DNA of 64,000 bases, taken from contig JAJEEU010000020.1 in assembly GCA_022820825.1 (NCBI GenBank), positions 1 through 64,000 on the forward strand. The letters run 5' to 3'. This document shows positions 50,900 to 61,400 of the stretch, one piece after another. The notes under the pieces are model-generated. The model had not been told where the DNA came from and did not search any database. It saw nothing but the letters and a program-made list of their open reading frames with translations. Within the stretch, counting starts at the first letter, position 1; every line of letters starts with the position of its first letter. The stretch comes from Vicinamibacteria bacterium (GTDB lineage Bacteria > Acidobacteriota > Vicinamibacteria > Vicinamibacterales > UBA8438). A program made the translations under genes and the position numbers.

Positions 50900-51843
50900 T
50901 ACGCCAGCCCCACGCTGATGACGACCGAGTTGGCGCGCATGCGGTGCGTCTCTACCGACGTATCGGATACGAACGTCACCTTCGGGCGCGTGAACAGGTA
51001 GCCGCCGAACAGGTTGATCCCGATGCGCGGCGTCACGTCGTACCAGAGCGTCGCTCCGGGGCGCCAGACGAAGCTGTTGGAGACGTCCACCGCGCGGCCG
51101 GAGCCGACCGCGGTCTCGTCGATATCCAGGTTGTTGAACGCGTAGCCCCCCACGACCGACACCCCGGCCCCCAGCCGCCCGCGCGTGTAGCCGTACTGCA
51201 CGCCGGCCATGACCGGCCGGATCCGCACCCTGGCCAGCGCCGGGAGGCCGGTCGGGCTGGTCTCCATCGCGGCGTTGGTCCAGTTGAAGGCGATGGTCGG
51301 GGCGAGCCCGTTGCCCGTGCGCAGGCGCAGGATCGGCCCGATGTCCAGCTCGTCGGCCAGCGCGTCGCCGGCCGGGTTGTTGAGGCGCACCGAGGCGCCC
51401 GCCCCGATGAGGCGCAGCGGCCCCTCCCGCGGGCGCGGCGCCAGGGCCGGCAGCGGCGGCACCGGTCGCGCCAGCGGCGGGTCGGGATCGCCGATGACCA
51501 GTGCCGTCTGCACCCGGACGACCCCCTCGACACCGCGCGCGACCTCGACCGCACGGTCGATCTGCTCGGACGTCCGGACGATCCCCTCCAGCGTGACGAC
51601 GCCGCCCGCGGCTTCCACGTCGATCGGCAGCGTCCCCAGCTCGACGTCATTGACTATCGCCGTCTTGACGCGCACCGCGGTCTGGGCGTTCTCAATAGCG
51701 GTGCGGGAGCGCGCGGCGCATCCGGAAGAGACGGCCGCAGCGATGCCTGCGAGAGCCAGGGCCGCGGTCAGGCGGCGGACGCTGCGGGGGATGTGGCGGC
51801 CGGAAAGAAGCGGATCAGGCCCGGACACTACCGTATCGTACAC
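50887..51843 (-). CDS. BON-domain lipoprotein fused to an outer-membrane beta-barrel
   Basis: 318 residues. The N-terminus has a hydrophobic stretch with a lipobox-like Cys (AAAVSSGC, about 35-42), then a BON domain (about 57-120: VRVKTAIVNDVELGTLPIDV...GVVTLEGIVRTSEQID) that binds phospholipids or membranes. A Pro-rich linker (PLARPVPPLPALAPRP) leads to a beta-strand-rich C-terminus ending AYWIF, a typical outer-membrane barrel end. The starting codon, GTG 51843, is uncertain (an in-frame GTG lies at 51828). First gene of the mlaE-mlaF-mlaD-like operon, so it may serve as its outer-membrane terminus. Confidence 0.8.
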   Translation of the reverse strand: MYDTVVSGPDPLLSGRHIPRSVRRLTAALALAGIAAAVSSGCAARSRTAIENAQTAVRVKTAIVNDVELGTLPIDVEAAGGVVTLEGIVRTSEQIDRAVEVARGVEGVVRVQTALVIGDPDPPLARPVPPLPALAPRPREGPLRLIGAGASVRLNNPAGDALADELDIGPILRLRTGNGLAPTIAFNWTNAAMETSPTGLPALARVRIRPVMAGVQYGYTRGRLGAGVSVVGGYAFNNLDIDETAVGSGRAVDVSNSFVWRPGATLWYDVTPRIGINLFGGYLFTRPKVTFVSDTSVETHRMRANSVVISVGLAYWIF

Positions 51844-51886
51844 CGCGGGCCGTGCACCGTTCCGGGAGGCGCCGTGCCGGCGGGCG

Positions 51887-52711
51887 TCACTTCGGTTGGC
51901 GCACCACCTCGGCGATGAGGCGGCTGTTGGCGATCGACACCACGGCGTCCGCCTGCTCGATCAGCGCATTCGTCGGCGTGATGGAGACCAGGGTGCCCCG
52001 CTGCCCCTGCAGCTCGACCTCCTGGCCGATCTCGAAGATCCGGCGGGCATAGAAACCGGCGAGGATGTTGTGAACGATATCGCGTCCGCCCAGCCCGAAC
52101 GACAGACCCAGCGCGAGCGCGAGTCCGGCGACCAGCCACCCGAGCACCAGCCAAACCGCGCTCGTGGTGATCTGCAACTGGTTCACCGCGATCAGGGCGA
52201 CCGCAAACGTGATCGCGGCGAAGACCAGACTGCCCAGCGTCGACGCGATCTCGATGCCGGAATCGGCGGCGGCACGGCTTGCCGCGCGGCGGGCGTAGCC
52301 GGCCGCCACGATACCGCCGAGCAGGATGCCGCCGGCCGCGAGCACGCGCGGCGCATAGGCGAGAATGCTCCCGAGCGCGGCGGCTACCGCCGCCAGACCC
52401 AGGGTGTCGGCGGCCACCTGCGCCACGAACAGCAGCACGACAAGAAACGCGGACAGGCCAAGGAGGTCGCTCAAGCGGCGGTGGACGCCGATCCCCGCCA
52501 GGATCGCATCCAGGCCGACTCCGTCCGCCCAGCGGTCAAGGCCAACGCGCGCGAGGATACCTCGCACCAATGCGCGGGTGAAGGCGGCCGCGAGCAACGC
52601 CGCGAGCAGGATCACGGCGCCGATCAGCAATGTTTCGACGGACGCCACCAGCCATTGCGCGAGGTGCTCCATGCTCTCCGCCACGTTGATCCGGAAGATC
52701 TCCCCAATCAT
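51887..52711 (-). CDS. MscS-like small-conductance mechanosensitive channel
   Basis: 274 residues. Four or five N-terminal transmembrane segments are followed by LGLSFGLGGRDIVHNILAGFYARRIFEIGQEV, the pore-lining helix and beta-domain start of MscS-type proteins, then VELQGQRGTLVSITPTNALIE and a short C-terminus. The protein is close to the CmpX subgroup with extra helices at the N-terminus. It starts at ATG 52711, overlapping the small membrane-protein gene by four bases (ATGA), so it lies in an operon under the ECF sigma gene. Confidence 0.88.
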   Translation of the reverse strand: MIGEIFRINVAESMEHLAQWLVASVETLLIGAVILLAALLAAAFTRALVRGILARVGLDRWADGVGLDAILAGIGVHRRLSDLLGLSAFLVVLLFVAQVAADTLGLAAVAAALGSILAYAPRVLAAGGILLGGIVAAGYARRAASRAAADSGIEIASTLGSLVFAAITFAVALIAVNQLQITTSAVWLVLGWLVAGLALALGLSFGLGGRDIVHNILAGFYARRIFEIGQEVELQGQRGTLVSITPTNALIEQADAVVSIANSRLIAEVVRQPK

Positions 52712-52977
52712 TGGTCGTCACCCTTTCGCTCCGGCGCGCGGCGGCTGAAGGAGCGCGATCCGGCGATGCCGACCAGCAGGCCCACGACGACGATTCCCGT
52801 TCCGATGACGCAGAATTCCACGATGCTCGCGCCGAACAGCCGCCGGTGGATGGCGCGCTTTACGCAGCCAGCGAAACGGTCGGCCGCCGCGTCGTCCTGA
52901 CCGGCGGCAACGGGACCCATGTCCAGCGGCGCCTGCGACTCCCCGGCGGACTCCGCCGGCGCTCCGTTAGCCGTCAC
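52708..52977 (-). CDS. Small single-pass membrane protein between sigma factor and MscS genes
   Basis: 89 residues. The N-terminal half is Ala/Gly/Asp rich; one transmembrane helix (about 50-73, ASIVEFCVIGTGIVVVGLLVGIAGS) is followed by a basic tail. It starts at ATG 52977, overlapping the sigma-factor stop, and ends in the ATGA overlap with MscS. The position right after an ECF sigma factor and the topology allow an anti-sigma-like or regulator role, but no anti-sigma motif is visible; it has no recognised family. Confidence 0.75.
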   Translation of the reverse strand: MTANGAPAESAGESQAPLDMGPVAAGQDDAAADRFAGCVKRAIHRRLFGASIVEFCVIGTGIVVVGLLVGIAGSRSFSRRAPERKGDDQ

Positions 52978-53582
52978 TGCGAGCCGCCTCCGGAAGGCTC
53001 CGTCGCGGCAGCGATCCGCTCGCGTACCGCGCGCCGCGCGCGCAGGATGCGCATCTTGACCGCCGACAGGCCCAGATCGAGCCTGCGGGCGATCTCGTCG
53101 TACGTGAAGCCGTCCATGTCGCGCAGCGTGAGCGGGATGCGCAGGTTGTCCGGCAGCGCGTCAATCGCCGCGGCCAGGCGCTGCCGCTGCTCACGCTCGA
53201 GAAGGTCGCGCTCCGCGGCGGGTTCAACCGCCATCACCGGCGCCGACGCCAGGTCCTCCGCTGTCGCGTCGACGAAGGCGGGCCTCGCTCGGCGGGCCTT
53301 CAGGTAGTCCAGGCAGTGGTTGACCTTGATCCGCTGCAGCCAGGTCTTGAAGGACGACCCGCCGCGGAACCCGGCAAGCGAGAAGTATGCCTTCACGAAC
53401 ACTTCCTGGGCGAGATCTTCGGCCTGCGCGGGTTCTCCCGTCAGGTAGCGGCAGTTGGCCACAACGCGCGCGCGGTGGCGCCGCAGCAGCGTTTCGAAGT
53501 GCTGCACGTCGTCCCGCGGCGAGGCGCGAATCCGAGCGACCAGCATCTCGTCGGTCAGGCCTGCTTCCGGGGATCCGCTCAT
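52974..53582 (-). CDS. ECF-type RNA polymerase sigma factor (RpoE-like)
   Basis: 202 residues. Region 2 (about 25-95) contains FETLLRRHRARVVANCRYL, then GEPAQAEDLAQEVFVKAYFSL and FKTWLQRIKVNHCLDYLKARR; region 4 (about 135-190) contains ALPDNLRIPLTLRDMDGFTYDEIARRLDLGLSAVKMRILRAR, a canonical -35-binding helix-turn-helix. It starts at ATG 53582. It heads an overlapping operon with the small membrane protein and the MscS-like channel, suggesting envelope or osmotic stress control. It is divergent from the outer-membrane protein gene at 53822, which may be a target. Confidence 0.95.
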   Translation of the reverse strand: MSGSPEAGLTDEMLVARIRASPRDDVQHFETLLRRHRARVVANCRYLTGEPAQAEDLAQEVFVKAYFSLAGFRGGSSFKTWLQRIKVNHCLDYLKARRARPAFVDATAEDLASAPVMAVEPAAERDLLEREQRQRLAAAIDALPDNLRIPLTLRDMDGFTYDEIARRLDLGLSAVKMRILRARRAVRERIAAATEPSGGGSQ

Positions 53583-53821
53583 TCCGGGCTATGCGGCCGC
53601 GGCACACGCGCGTCCGTACGGTTCCCCCGTCACTTGGTTGGACGCGCTTCCCCGACAAAAGTCACGCGCGCTGCGATCGGCTTCCGCGCGGCGCACATGT
53701 GACTTCGAGAAGGCTGCGGTCGTCAGGATCGACTGGGCAGGGCAGACCCGGAGCCGCGACGCGGATGTGCGGCCGGCGAGGTTGGCGCGGGAGCGGCAGG
53801 CGCACCGGCCCCACGGACGCA

Positions 53822-55462
53822 ATGTACGCGTATCCCTCATCAGTACTGCTTCTGCGGCGCCTCTGCATGCATGTCGCGGCGGCGGCTGCCGCGATACTGG
53901 GCCCGGCTGCCTGGGCGGCGGCGCAGCCCGCGCAGCCGAGTGCATTCTATCGCTGGCTCGCGCCTCCCGTCGAGGATCAGCTCGCGGCCGACACCACACC
54001 GATTCCCCCGGGGCAGGGCGCCATTTTCGTTCCGGTGCTGTCGTTTCCGCAGGACGAACCGCACGCGGTCGTATTCGCCGGAGACCGACGGGTCGCGTCC
54101 GGTCCCAACGGCTCCCGCATCGTCCTGGAGCCGGGCGCATACACGGTGCGCGTCGGAATCGCATCGGCAGCGGAAGCCGTGGAGACGGCCGTGCGCGTGG
54201 CCGCGGGACAGACCGCGGTTGTCCCGGTGGCGTGGGGCGGCCTGCGCGTGGAGGTCGTCGACGAGCACAACCGCCCGCACAGGGGAGGGTTCGAACTATT
54301 CGGCGCGATCGAGCGGCGCCTGCTCCTGGTGGGGTTCGGCGTCAACACCATGCGGGGCGAGCGCATTCCGACCCTGCTCGTACCCCCGGGTCTGTACCGC
54401 ATCGTCAGGCGCGGGGAGAACTATCGGGCGCGGACGGATTTCTCCACCGTGGACGTCGGCTCCGGCAACCTCGTACACTTCAAGCTCGTGCTCGACCCCA
54501 CGACCGGCAGCCTGCTGGGCGGCGGCGTCGTGCGGCCGGAGGAGATCGGCATCGTCACCGACACGAACCCCTGGAGCAGGATCTATTCGGTTGGCGTATC
54601 CCTGCCGTACAGCTCCACCACCAACGTGGTCGGCGCGCCCAACCAGACGTCCGTCGCGGTCGACATGTTCCTCGACGCCTATCTGACCTACCAGCGGCGC
54701 CAGGATTTTCTGAGCGGCGTATTCGAGGTCGAACAGGGTGTGCTCAAGCTCAACCCCGAGGGTTCGCCGCCACCGCCCCTGCAGAAAACGCGCGACCGCG
54801 TGCGCGCGGACGTCTTCTACACGCGCTTCGTGAGCCCCAGGCTCGGTCCCTACGCCCGTTTCGGCCTGCTGACGAGCGCCCGAACGTCGCAGAGCCTCGT
54901 CACCGAGGACGTGAGCATAGCCGTGCGGCGGATCGACGGCTCGCGCGACGGGCTGTCGGTTCCCGCGAACTCGAACTTCATGACCGCCGCTCGCTTCTCG
55001 CCGAACCTGTGGCGCGAAGGCGCGGGCGTCAACGCCCGTGTTCTGCGCGCGCGCGCCCTCAGGCTCGACGTGCGCGGCGGGGTGGGCTTTCGCCAGAACC
55101 GCTACAACCGGGCGCTGTTTCTCGACGACGACCCGCTGACGCCCGAGCTGGAGTACCGCGAAGCCGGCAGCTTCAACGAGGGCGGCGTCGAGATGACGCT
55201 CGTCGCTACCGCGCGCATGCGCCAGTTGCTCGTGAACTCCAACTTCGACCTCTTCGGCAACATATTCGGCGGCAGCGGCGACGCGGTCGTGAACACCAGC
55301 GACGATCTGCACGCGACCGTCGATTGGCGGAACACGGTCAGCTATCGTCTCACCAGCGACCTGTCGCTCGATTACAAGCTCGACATTCTCCGCCTGCCGC
55401 AGGTGCGCCCCGAGAGCCAGGTGACGCAGTCGGTCCTGATCCGCTATTCCTTCGGCACCTGA
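53822..55462 (+). CDS. Outer-membrane protein with N-terminal beta-sandwich domains
   Basis: 546 residues from ATG 53822 (another ATG at 53867 would leave a shorter signal; neither has a clear shine-dalgarno). Signal: LCMHVAAAAAAILGPAAWAAAQ. The part to about 240 has beta-rich PEGA-like repeats (GSRIVLEPGAYTVRVGI, IPTLLVPPGLYRIVRRG). From about 260 on it is barrel-like, alternating strands with aromatics and YTRFVSPRLGPYARFGLL, and ends with VLIRYSFGT. I do not recognise the family. It lies 31 bases before the TamB-TamA fusion and probably shares its transcript. Confidence 0.78.
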   Translation: MYAYPSSVLLLRRLCMHVAAAAAAILGPAAWAAAQPAQPSAFYRWLAPPVEDQLAADTTPIPPGQGAIFVPVLSFPQDEPHAVVFAGDRRVASGPNGSRIVLEPGAYTVRVGIASAAEAVETAVRVAAGQTAVVPVAWGGLRVEVVDEHNRPHRGGFELFGAIERRLLLVGFGVNTMRGERIPTLLVPPGLYRIVRRGENYRARTDFSTVDVGSGNLVHFKLVLDPTTGSLLGGGVVRPEEIGIVTDTNPWSRIYSVGVSLPYSSTTNVVGAPNQTSVAVDMFLDAYLTYQRRQDFLSGVFEVEQGVLKLNPEGSPPPPLQKTRDRVRADVFYTRFVSPRLGPYARFGLLTSARTSQSLVTEDVSIAVRRIDGSRDGLSVPANSNFMTAARFSPNLWREGAGVNARVLRARALRLDVRGGVGFRQNRYNRALFLDDDPLTPELEYREAGSFNEGGVEMTLVATARMRQLLVNSNFDLFGNIFGGSGDAVVNTSDDLHATVDWRNTVSYRLTSDLSLDYKLDILRLPQVRPESQVTQSVLIRYSFGT

Positions 55463-55493
55463 CGACCCGCCGAGGCCTTCCCCGCCCACGACA

Positions 55494-58400
55494 GTGCCGG
55501 CAAGGTTCTTCCGAATTCGTTGGTCGCCGCGCCGACTGGCTGCCGCGTGCGCCGCTGTCGCTGCCGCGCTGCTGCTCGTCGCCGCATTCCTGACGCCGCT
55601 GCCGGCGATCGTGCTGCGCACGGTCCTGCTGGCGTCGCTGGATCGGCAATTCGGCATCGCGGCCACGATCGGGCGCGTGGAATTCGACGCCGCGCGCCTG
55701 AGCGTGGCCCTGCAGGATGTCAGCCTCGCGGCGCACGGCCATCCGCGCGAACCGTTCCTGCGCGCCGGTGAGGTGCGCGTCGATCTCACCTGGAGCGCGC
55801 TGTGGGACGGCCCGGCGCTCGAGGAGCTGGTGGTGCGGCGTGCGGCCGTCTCCGTCGTACGCCGCGGCGACGGCAGCTCGAATCTGCCTGCGTCCGGGGA
55901 CGGCGCGAATGAAACCGGCCGACTGCCGGTGCCGGTGTTGCCGATAGAGCGGCTGGACATCACGGGGCTCACCGTCGACTGGCGGGACGAATACGCGGAC
56001 TTCGCCGCGCGCCTGCCGCCCACGACGGTCCGCCTGTCCCCGCGCGGCGGCGGCGGCAGCGGCGGGACCGTCGCCTTCGACGGCGGCGGCAGCGCGACGT
56101 GGCGCGGGTGGGCGACGCGTCTGGCGCGCCTCCGGGGCGAAATCGAGTTCGACGGCGCCGCACTGGGCATCCGACGCCTGGCGTTGTCCGGTCCCGAGCT
56201 GGACCTGCGACTCTACGGCCGCCTGGAGCCGATATTCGCCAATCCGCGCATCTCCATCGAGTACGAGGCGGACGCAGCCCTGGAATGGGTTGCCGCGCTG
56301 CTGTCCGCACCGCCGGCGGCCGGCCGGCTCTCGGCGGCCGGGGAAGTCTCCGGGACGGTCGAGCGGCTGGAGGTGTCGTCGGAATTGGCGGGCGACGCCA
56401 TCGAGTTCAACGGCGTGGAAGCCGACCGCGTCGACGCCTCCGTGCGCGTGACGCCCGCCGGCGTCGAGCTGGACAGCCTGCGCGTGGAGCTGGCCGGCGG
56501 GGTGCTGACGGCCGCGGGCAGTCTCGCCCGCGACGCGGATCGGTCCGGGCGGTTCGACGCGGCCTGGAGCGGCGTGGACGTCGACCGCCTGCTGGCCGCG
56601 TTCCGGGCGGACGCGCCGGTTGTGCTCGACGCCGCCGCCGAAGGCTCACTGGCCGCAAGCTGGACCGCGCTCGACCCGCGCTCCGTGGTCGCGTCGGGCG
56701 GGACACGCCTTGTGGCCGACGGCGCCAGCGGCGCCGGAGTAAGCATCGAGGGTAGCGACGGCCGGTGGCATGTGACGCTCGACCAGACGCTCGCGGACGC
56801 AGTATCCGTTTCCGGCTCGATGGACACGGCGCTGGCGGCGGACGCGCTTGCCGGCGGCAGATGGAACGACGCGCCGCTCGCGGGCAGCCTGAACCTGACC
56901 TGCAACAACCTCGGCGCCTGCAGCCGCCTCCTGGATGCCGCGCGCGGAGCGGGGGCGCTCGCCCCGCTCGACGGCACTGCCGGCGGCCGTTTCGAGCTCG
57001 GCGGCACGCTCGGCCGGCCCGTCCTCAGCGGCATGCTGGAGGCGTACGGACTGACCGCGGGCCCGGCAACGCTCGACAGCGCGGAAGCGCGCCTGCACGC
57101 GGATGTGGACGGGCTCCGCGTCGACGACGTCCAACTCCGGGCGGGACCCAACGCCGCAACCGGCGGACTGCGGCTGCAACCGCCCGACGGCGCGCTCGAC
57201 GGCGCGTTCACCGCGGTCGTATCCGACCTTGGCGCAGTCGGATTGGAGACGCCGCCGGGCTGGGCGGCGGCAGGTCGCGGCCAGGTGCGAATCACCATCG
57301 GCGGCAGCATCCGGCAGGTCGAGGCGGCAGCAGCGTTCGAGTTCGACGGGATCGAAGTCGCCGGGGTGGACGTGGGCGCCGTGGCCGGACACGCGGTCCT
57401 GGACGCCGGCTCGGAGGTGCGCGCCGACCTGCGCGCGCCCGAGCTCGGCGCCACGGTCGCAGCGTCGTTGTCCGGTCCCGCCGCCGAGCGCCGTTTCCGC
57501 CTGCGCGGACGCACCGTCGACGCCGACATCGCGCGGCTGGCCCCGCCGTCCGCTGCGCTGGCGGGCCGCGTGACGCTGGCGGTTGACGCCGACGGACCGC
57601 TCGACAACCTGGCGGCGTCCGCGTTGGAAGTGCGGATCGGGGACGCCGAGGCAAGCATGGGCGGACTGCCGGTGCACGTTGCCCGGCCCGCGGTCATCAG
57701 CTACGGCGCGGACGGACTGCGCGCGGAGGACCTGGAGCTGGTCTTCGGGCGCTCGCGTCTCCGCGCCGGCGGCGGCCTGCGGCCCGCCGGCGACGAAGCG
57801 CTGGAGGTGGTTCTCGCCGGCCGCGTCGCGGACCTCGCGGCAGTGGCGGGACCGCTCTCCGGCCTGCCGCCGGGTTCGCTGGACGGGCGGATAAGGGTCG
57901 AGCTGTCCGCGACCGGCGCCCCCGACGCGGTAGACCTTGCGGGAAGCCTGGAACTCGACGACGGCGCGATAGCGATCGAAGGCCGTCCGGGTCCGGGCGG
58001 CATCACGGCCCGGGCGACGCTCGCGGACGGACTGTTGCGGATCGCATCGCTGCGGGCGGCGTGGGCTGGCGCCACGATTGAAGGGTCCGCCGAGCTGCCG
58101 ATCGAATTCGGGTCCGCCTGGCTGCCCGCGGCCGTCTCCGTACGCCACGCCGACAGGCGGCGGCCGGCCGCCGCGCGTTTCGACATCGACGCGCTGACCC
58201 CCGCCGTGCTGGCCGGGTACCTCGACCCCGCTGCGCTCGACCGCCTCGCCGGCGCCGCGGGCGGCACCGTCGAGCTGGAGCTTTCGGCGCCGGACCTGGC
58301 CAGCACGCGCGGCCGGTTGACGCTGTCGGAGGCAGCGTTCGTCGCGGCAGGAATCCCGTTTGCGCAGCGGCAAACCACGGAGATCGTGCTGGAGAACGGG

Positions 58401-61400
58401 TTTGCGGCGATCAGGTCGTTCGACTGGGGCAACGAGACCAGCCGCCTGGCCGTCGCCGGCCGCGTGCCGCTCGCCGGGGACGCAGGCGCGGACCTGTCGC
58501 TCACCGGCGATCTGGATCTGCGCGCGCTCGGCGCGTTGGTGCCGGCGCTCGGTGCGCTCGGCGCCGCGGCAGCCGGCTCGGCGCGTGTGGATGCGCGGCT
58601 CACGGGACCGCTGGCAGGCCCGGACGCAAGCGGCCGCGTGGAGCTTGCCGACGGCGAGTTGCGCGTGGCGGAGCCGCGGCTGACGCTCACCGACCTCAAC
58701 GGCGCATTGCGCCTGGCCGGCAACCGGGTGACGGCCGACAATCTGACGGGCAGCGCCAACGGCGGCCGGGTCACCATCCGCGGCGGATGGTCGTTTGCGG
58801 GCGCCGGCGCGCGCAACGCGTTCACCATCGCCGGCGAAGGTCTCGCGCTCGAGATACCGAGCGGCCTGCGCAGCGAGGCGGACGTCGACCTGGAGCTGGC
58901 CTCGACGGGCGATGGTCTTGCCCTGACCGGCGCGGTCGACCTCCTCCGCGGCGCCTACCGCGAGCCGTTCGTGCTCGCCGGCGGGTTGTTCGAGTTGCTC
59001 GGGCGCGAGCCCGGCGTTGCGACAATCGAGGCCGGCGGCGGGGACGGCGCGGACGTGCAGCTCGACGTGCGCGTCGTCACGGGCGACGACATCGTCGTCG
59101 CCAACAACTACCTGGACGCCGAGCTCGGCGGGGACCTGCGCGTCGGCGGTACGTTGCGGGCGCCCGCCGTGACGGGGCGGGCGGCGCTGCGCGAGGGCGG
59201 GCGCGTCCGCTTCGGCAACCGGACATACGAAATCGACACCGGCGCCGTCGACTTCATCGATCCCGACGGCATCGTGCCCGCGCTGACGCTGGAGGCGCAC
59301 ACCAGGGCGGGCGGCTACGACATCACGCTGGAGGCGAGCGGCAGCGGCGGCGACTGGTCGACGAGCCTGCGTTCGGAGCCTCCGCTGCCCGAGTCGGACA
59401 TCGCTTCCGTGCTGCTCACCGGGCGGCCGCTCGACCAGGCGGCCGTCGGGCTCGCCGCCGACGCGCGCGAGCAGGCGCTCGGTCTCGCTTCGAGCGAGCT
59501 GCTGGCGCAGGTGGGCCGCGGCATCGGCGTGGACGTGCGCATCGGCGCGGACGGGCCTGCCTACGACGACGGCGTGCTGTTCGATCCGAGCCTGATCGCC
59601 ACCGACCTGAACCCCGCTTCGCGGCTGACGGTCGGCCGCGACCTGCGCGACAACGTGCGGCTGGTGTTCTCGCGCGGCCTGCGCGACGACGACATGGCCT
59701 GGCTCGTGGACTACCTGCCCCGCAACAACGTCGAAGTGCGGGCGCTGTTCGACGACGAGCGCCGGCGCGCGTACGAGTTCAGGCACGTGACCTCGGCCGG
59801 GGCGCCCGAACGCGGGGCGCCGACGGCCAGGGCCGCAGCACGGGCGCGGCCGGAGGTGGCCGCGGTCGAGGTGCGCGGCGAACCAGGCATCGACGCCGGG
59901 ATGCTGCGCGAGCTGCTGGCGCTCGAGTCCGGCGACACCTTCGACTTTCACCGCTGGCAGGACGACCGCGAGACCCTCGAAACGCGGCTGCGCGAACTGG
60001 GATTCCTCGAGGCGCGCGTGCGGGCGCGGCGCACGCCGAGGCCCGCGGGGACGAGCGTCGATCTGACGTACGAGGTCACGCTTGGACCCCGCACGCGGCT
60101 GAGGGTCACCGGCTACCGCCTTCCGGACAGCGTGCGCCGCGAGCTGGAAGCGATCTGGTCGCGCGCGGTGTTCGACACTTTCCTCACGGAAGAGCTGACC
60201 GCGCGCGTCACCGCGCATCTCGCCGGCGAGGGATACCTGCGCGCCGCGATTGACGTACAGGCAGGTGGCGACCCCGCTGCCGAGGTCGGCGGCGCCCCGC
60301 GCGTCAAGGAAGTTGCGGTCAGCATCGACCCCGGCCCGCGCAGCGACACGCGGCGCCTCGTATTCGAAGGCGTAGCGGTCGAGGAGCAGGCTGCGCTGCA
60401 AGCGCTGGCGGCCGCTACGGGGCTGGACGCGGGTGCGTGGATCGATCCCGAGCCGCTGGCGACGGCCGTCCGCGACTGGTACCGCGGCCAGGGCCGGCTG
60501 CGCGCGGCCGTCGAGGTCGGTGAGGCGCGCTTCACGGATCGCGACGCCGAGTTGCCGGTGCTTGTCGCGGCGGGCGCGCAGTACCACATCGGGCAGGTCC
60601 GCGTCTCCGGCACGCGCAGTCGATCGGAGCTTGACGTGCGGGAGGCAGCCGCAATCCGCCGCGGAGACGTGTACACCGAAGCCGCCGTACTCGACGCGCG
60701 CCGGCGCATTGCGGCGAGCTACCGCCGTGCGGGACATGCCGCGGTGCGCGTCTCGGCGGAGAGCGTGGTCGCCGACCCATCGCACACCGTCGAAGTCCGG
60801 CTGGAAGTCGTCGAAGGCCCGCTGCGCGTCATCGAGCAGGTCGTCGTGGAAGGTGCGCCGCGGACCCATCCGACGCTCGTCGCGCGGGCGCTCGACCTGC
60901 AGCCGGGCGGCCCCGTCGATCCACTGGCGTGGAACCTCGCCCGCAGGCGCCTGTACGAAACGGGCGTGTTCCGCAGCGTGGACATCGTTGCCCGCGAGCT
61001 GCCCGCCGCGGACGACGCGGGCGCTGACGGGTCGACGCCCGTCGAGGCGCGGGTGACCCTCGAAGAGTGGCCGCCGTACCGCCTGCGCTACGGCCTGCGC
61101 CTGACGGACGAGGCGGCGGCGCTGGGGGAATCGACAGGCCGCACGCTGCGCGTGGGAGCCGGCGGAGACTTCACCCGGCGCAACCTGTTCGGACGCGGAC
61201 TGACGGCTGGCGTCTCCGCGCACGCCGACCGCGGACGCCAGGCGTTGCGCGCCTTTCTTACCGTACCCACGCTCCTCGGCCGCGACGTCGAAACCAACCT
61301 GTTCGCCGCGCGGCGGCGCGCGCGAACCGGTCCCGACGCGGCCGACTTCGTCGCGAACGCGACGACCTTCACCGTCGAGCAGCGCATGCGGCCGAGCGAC

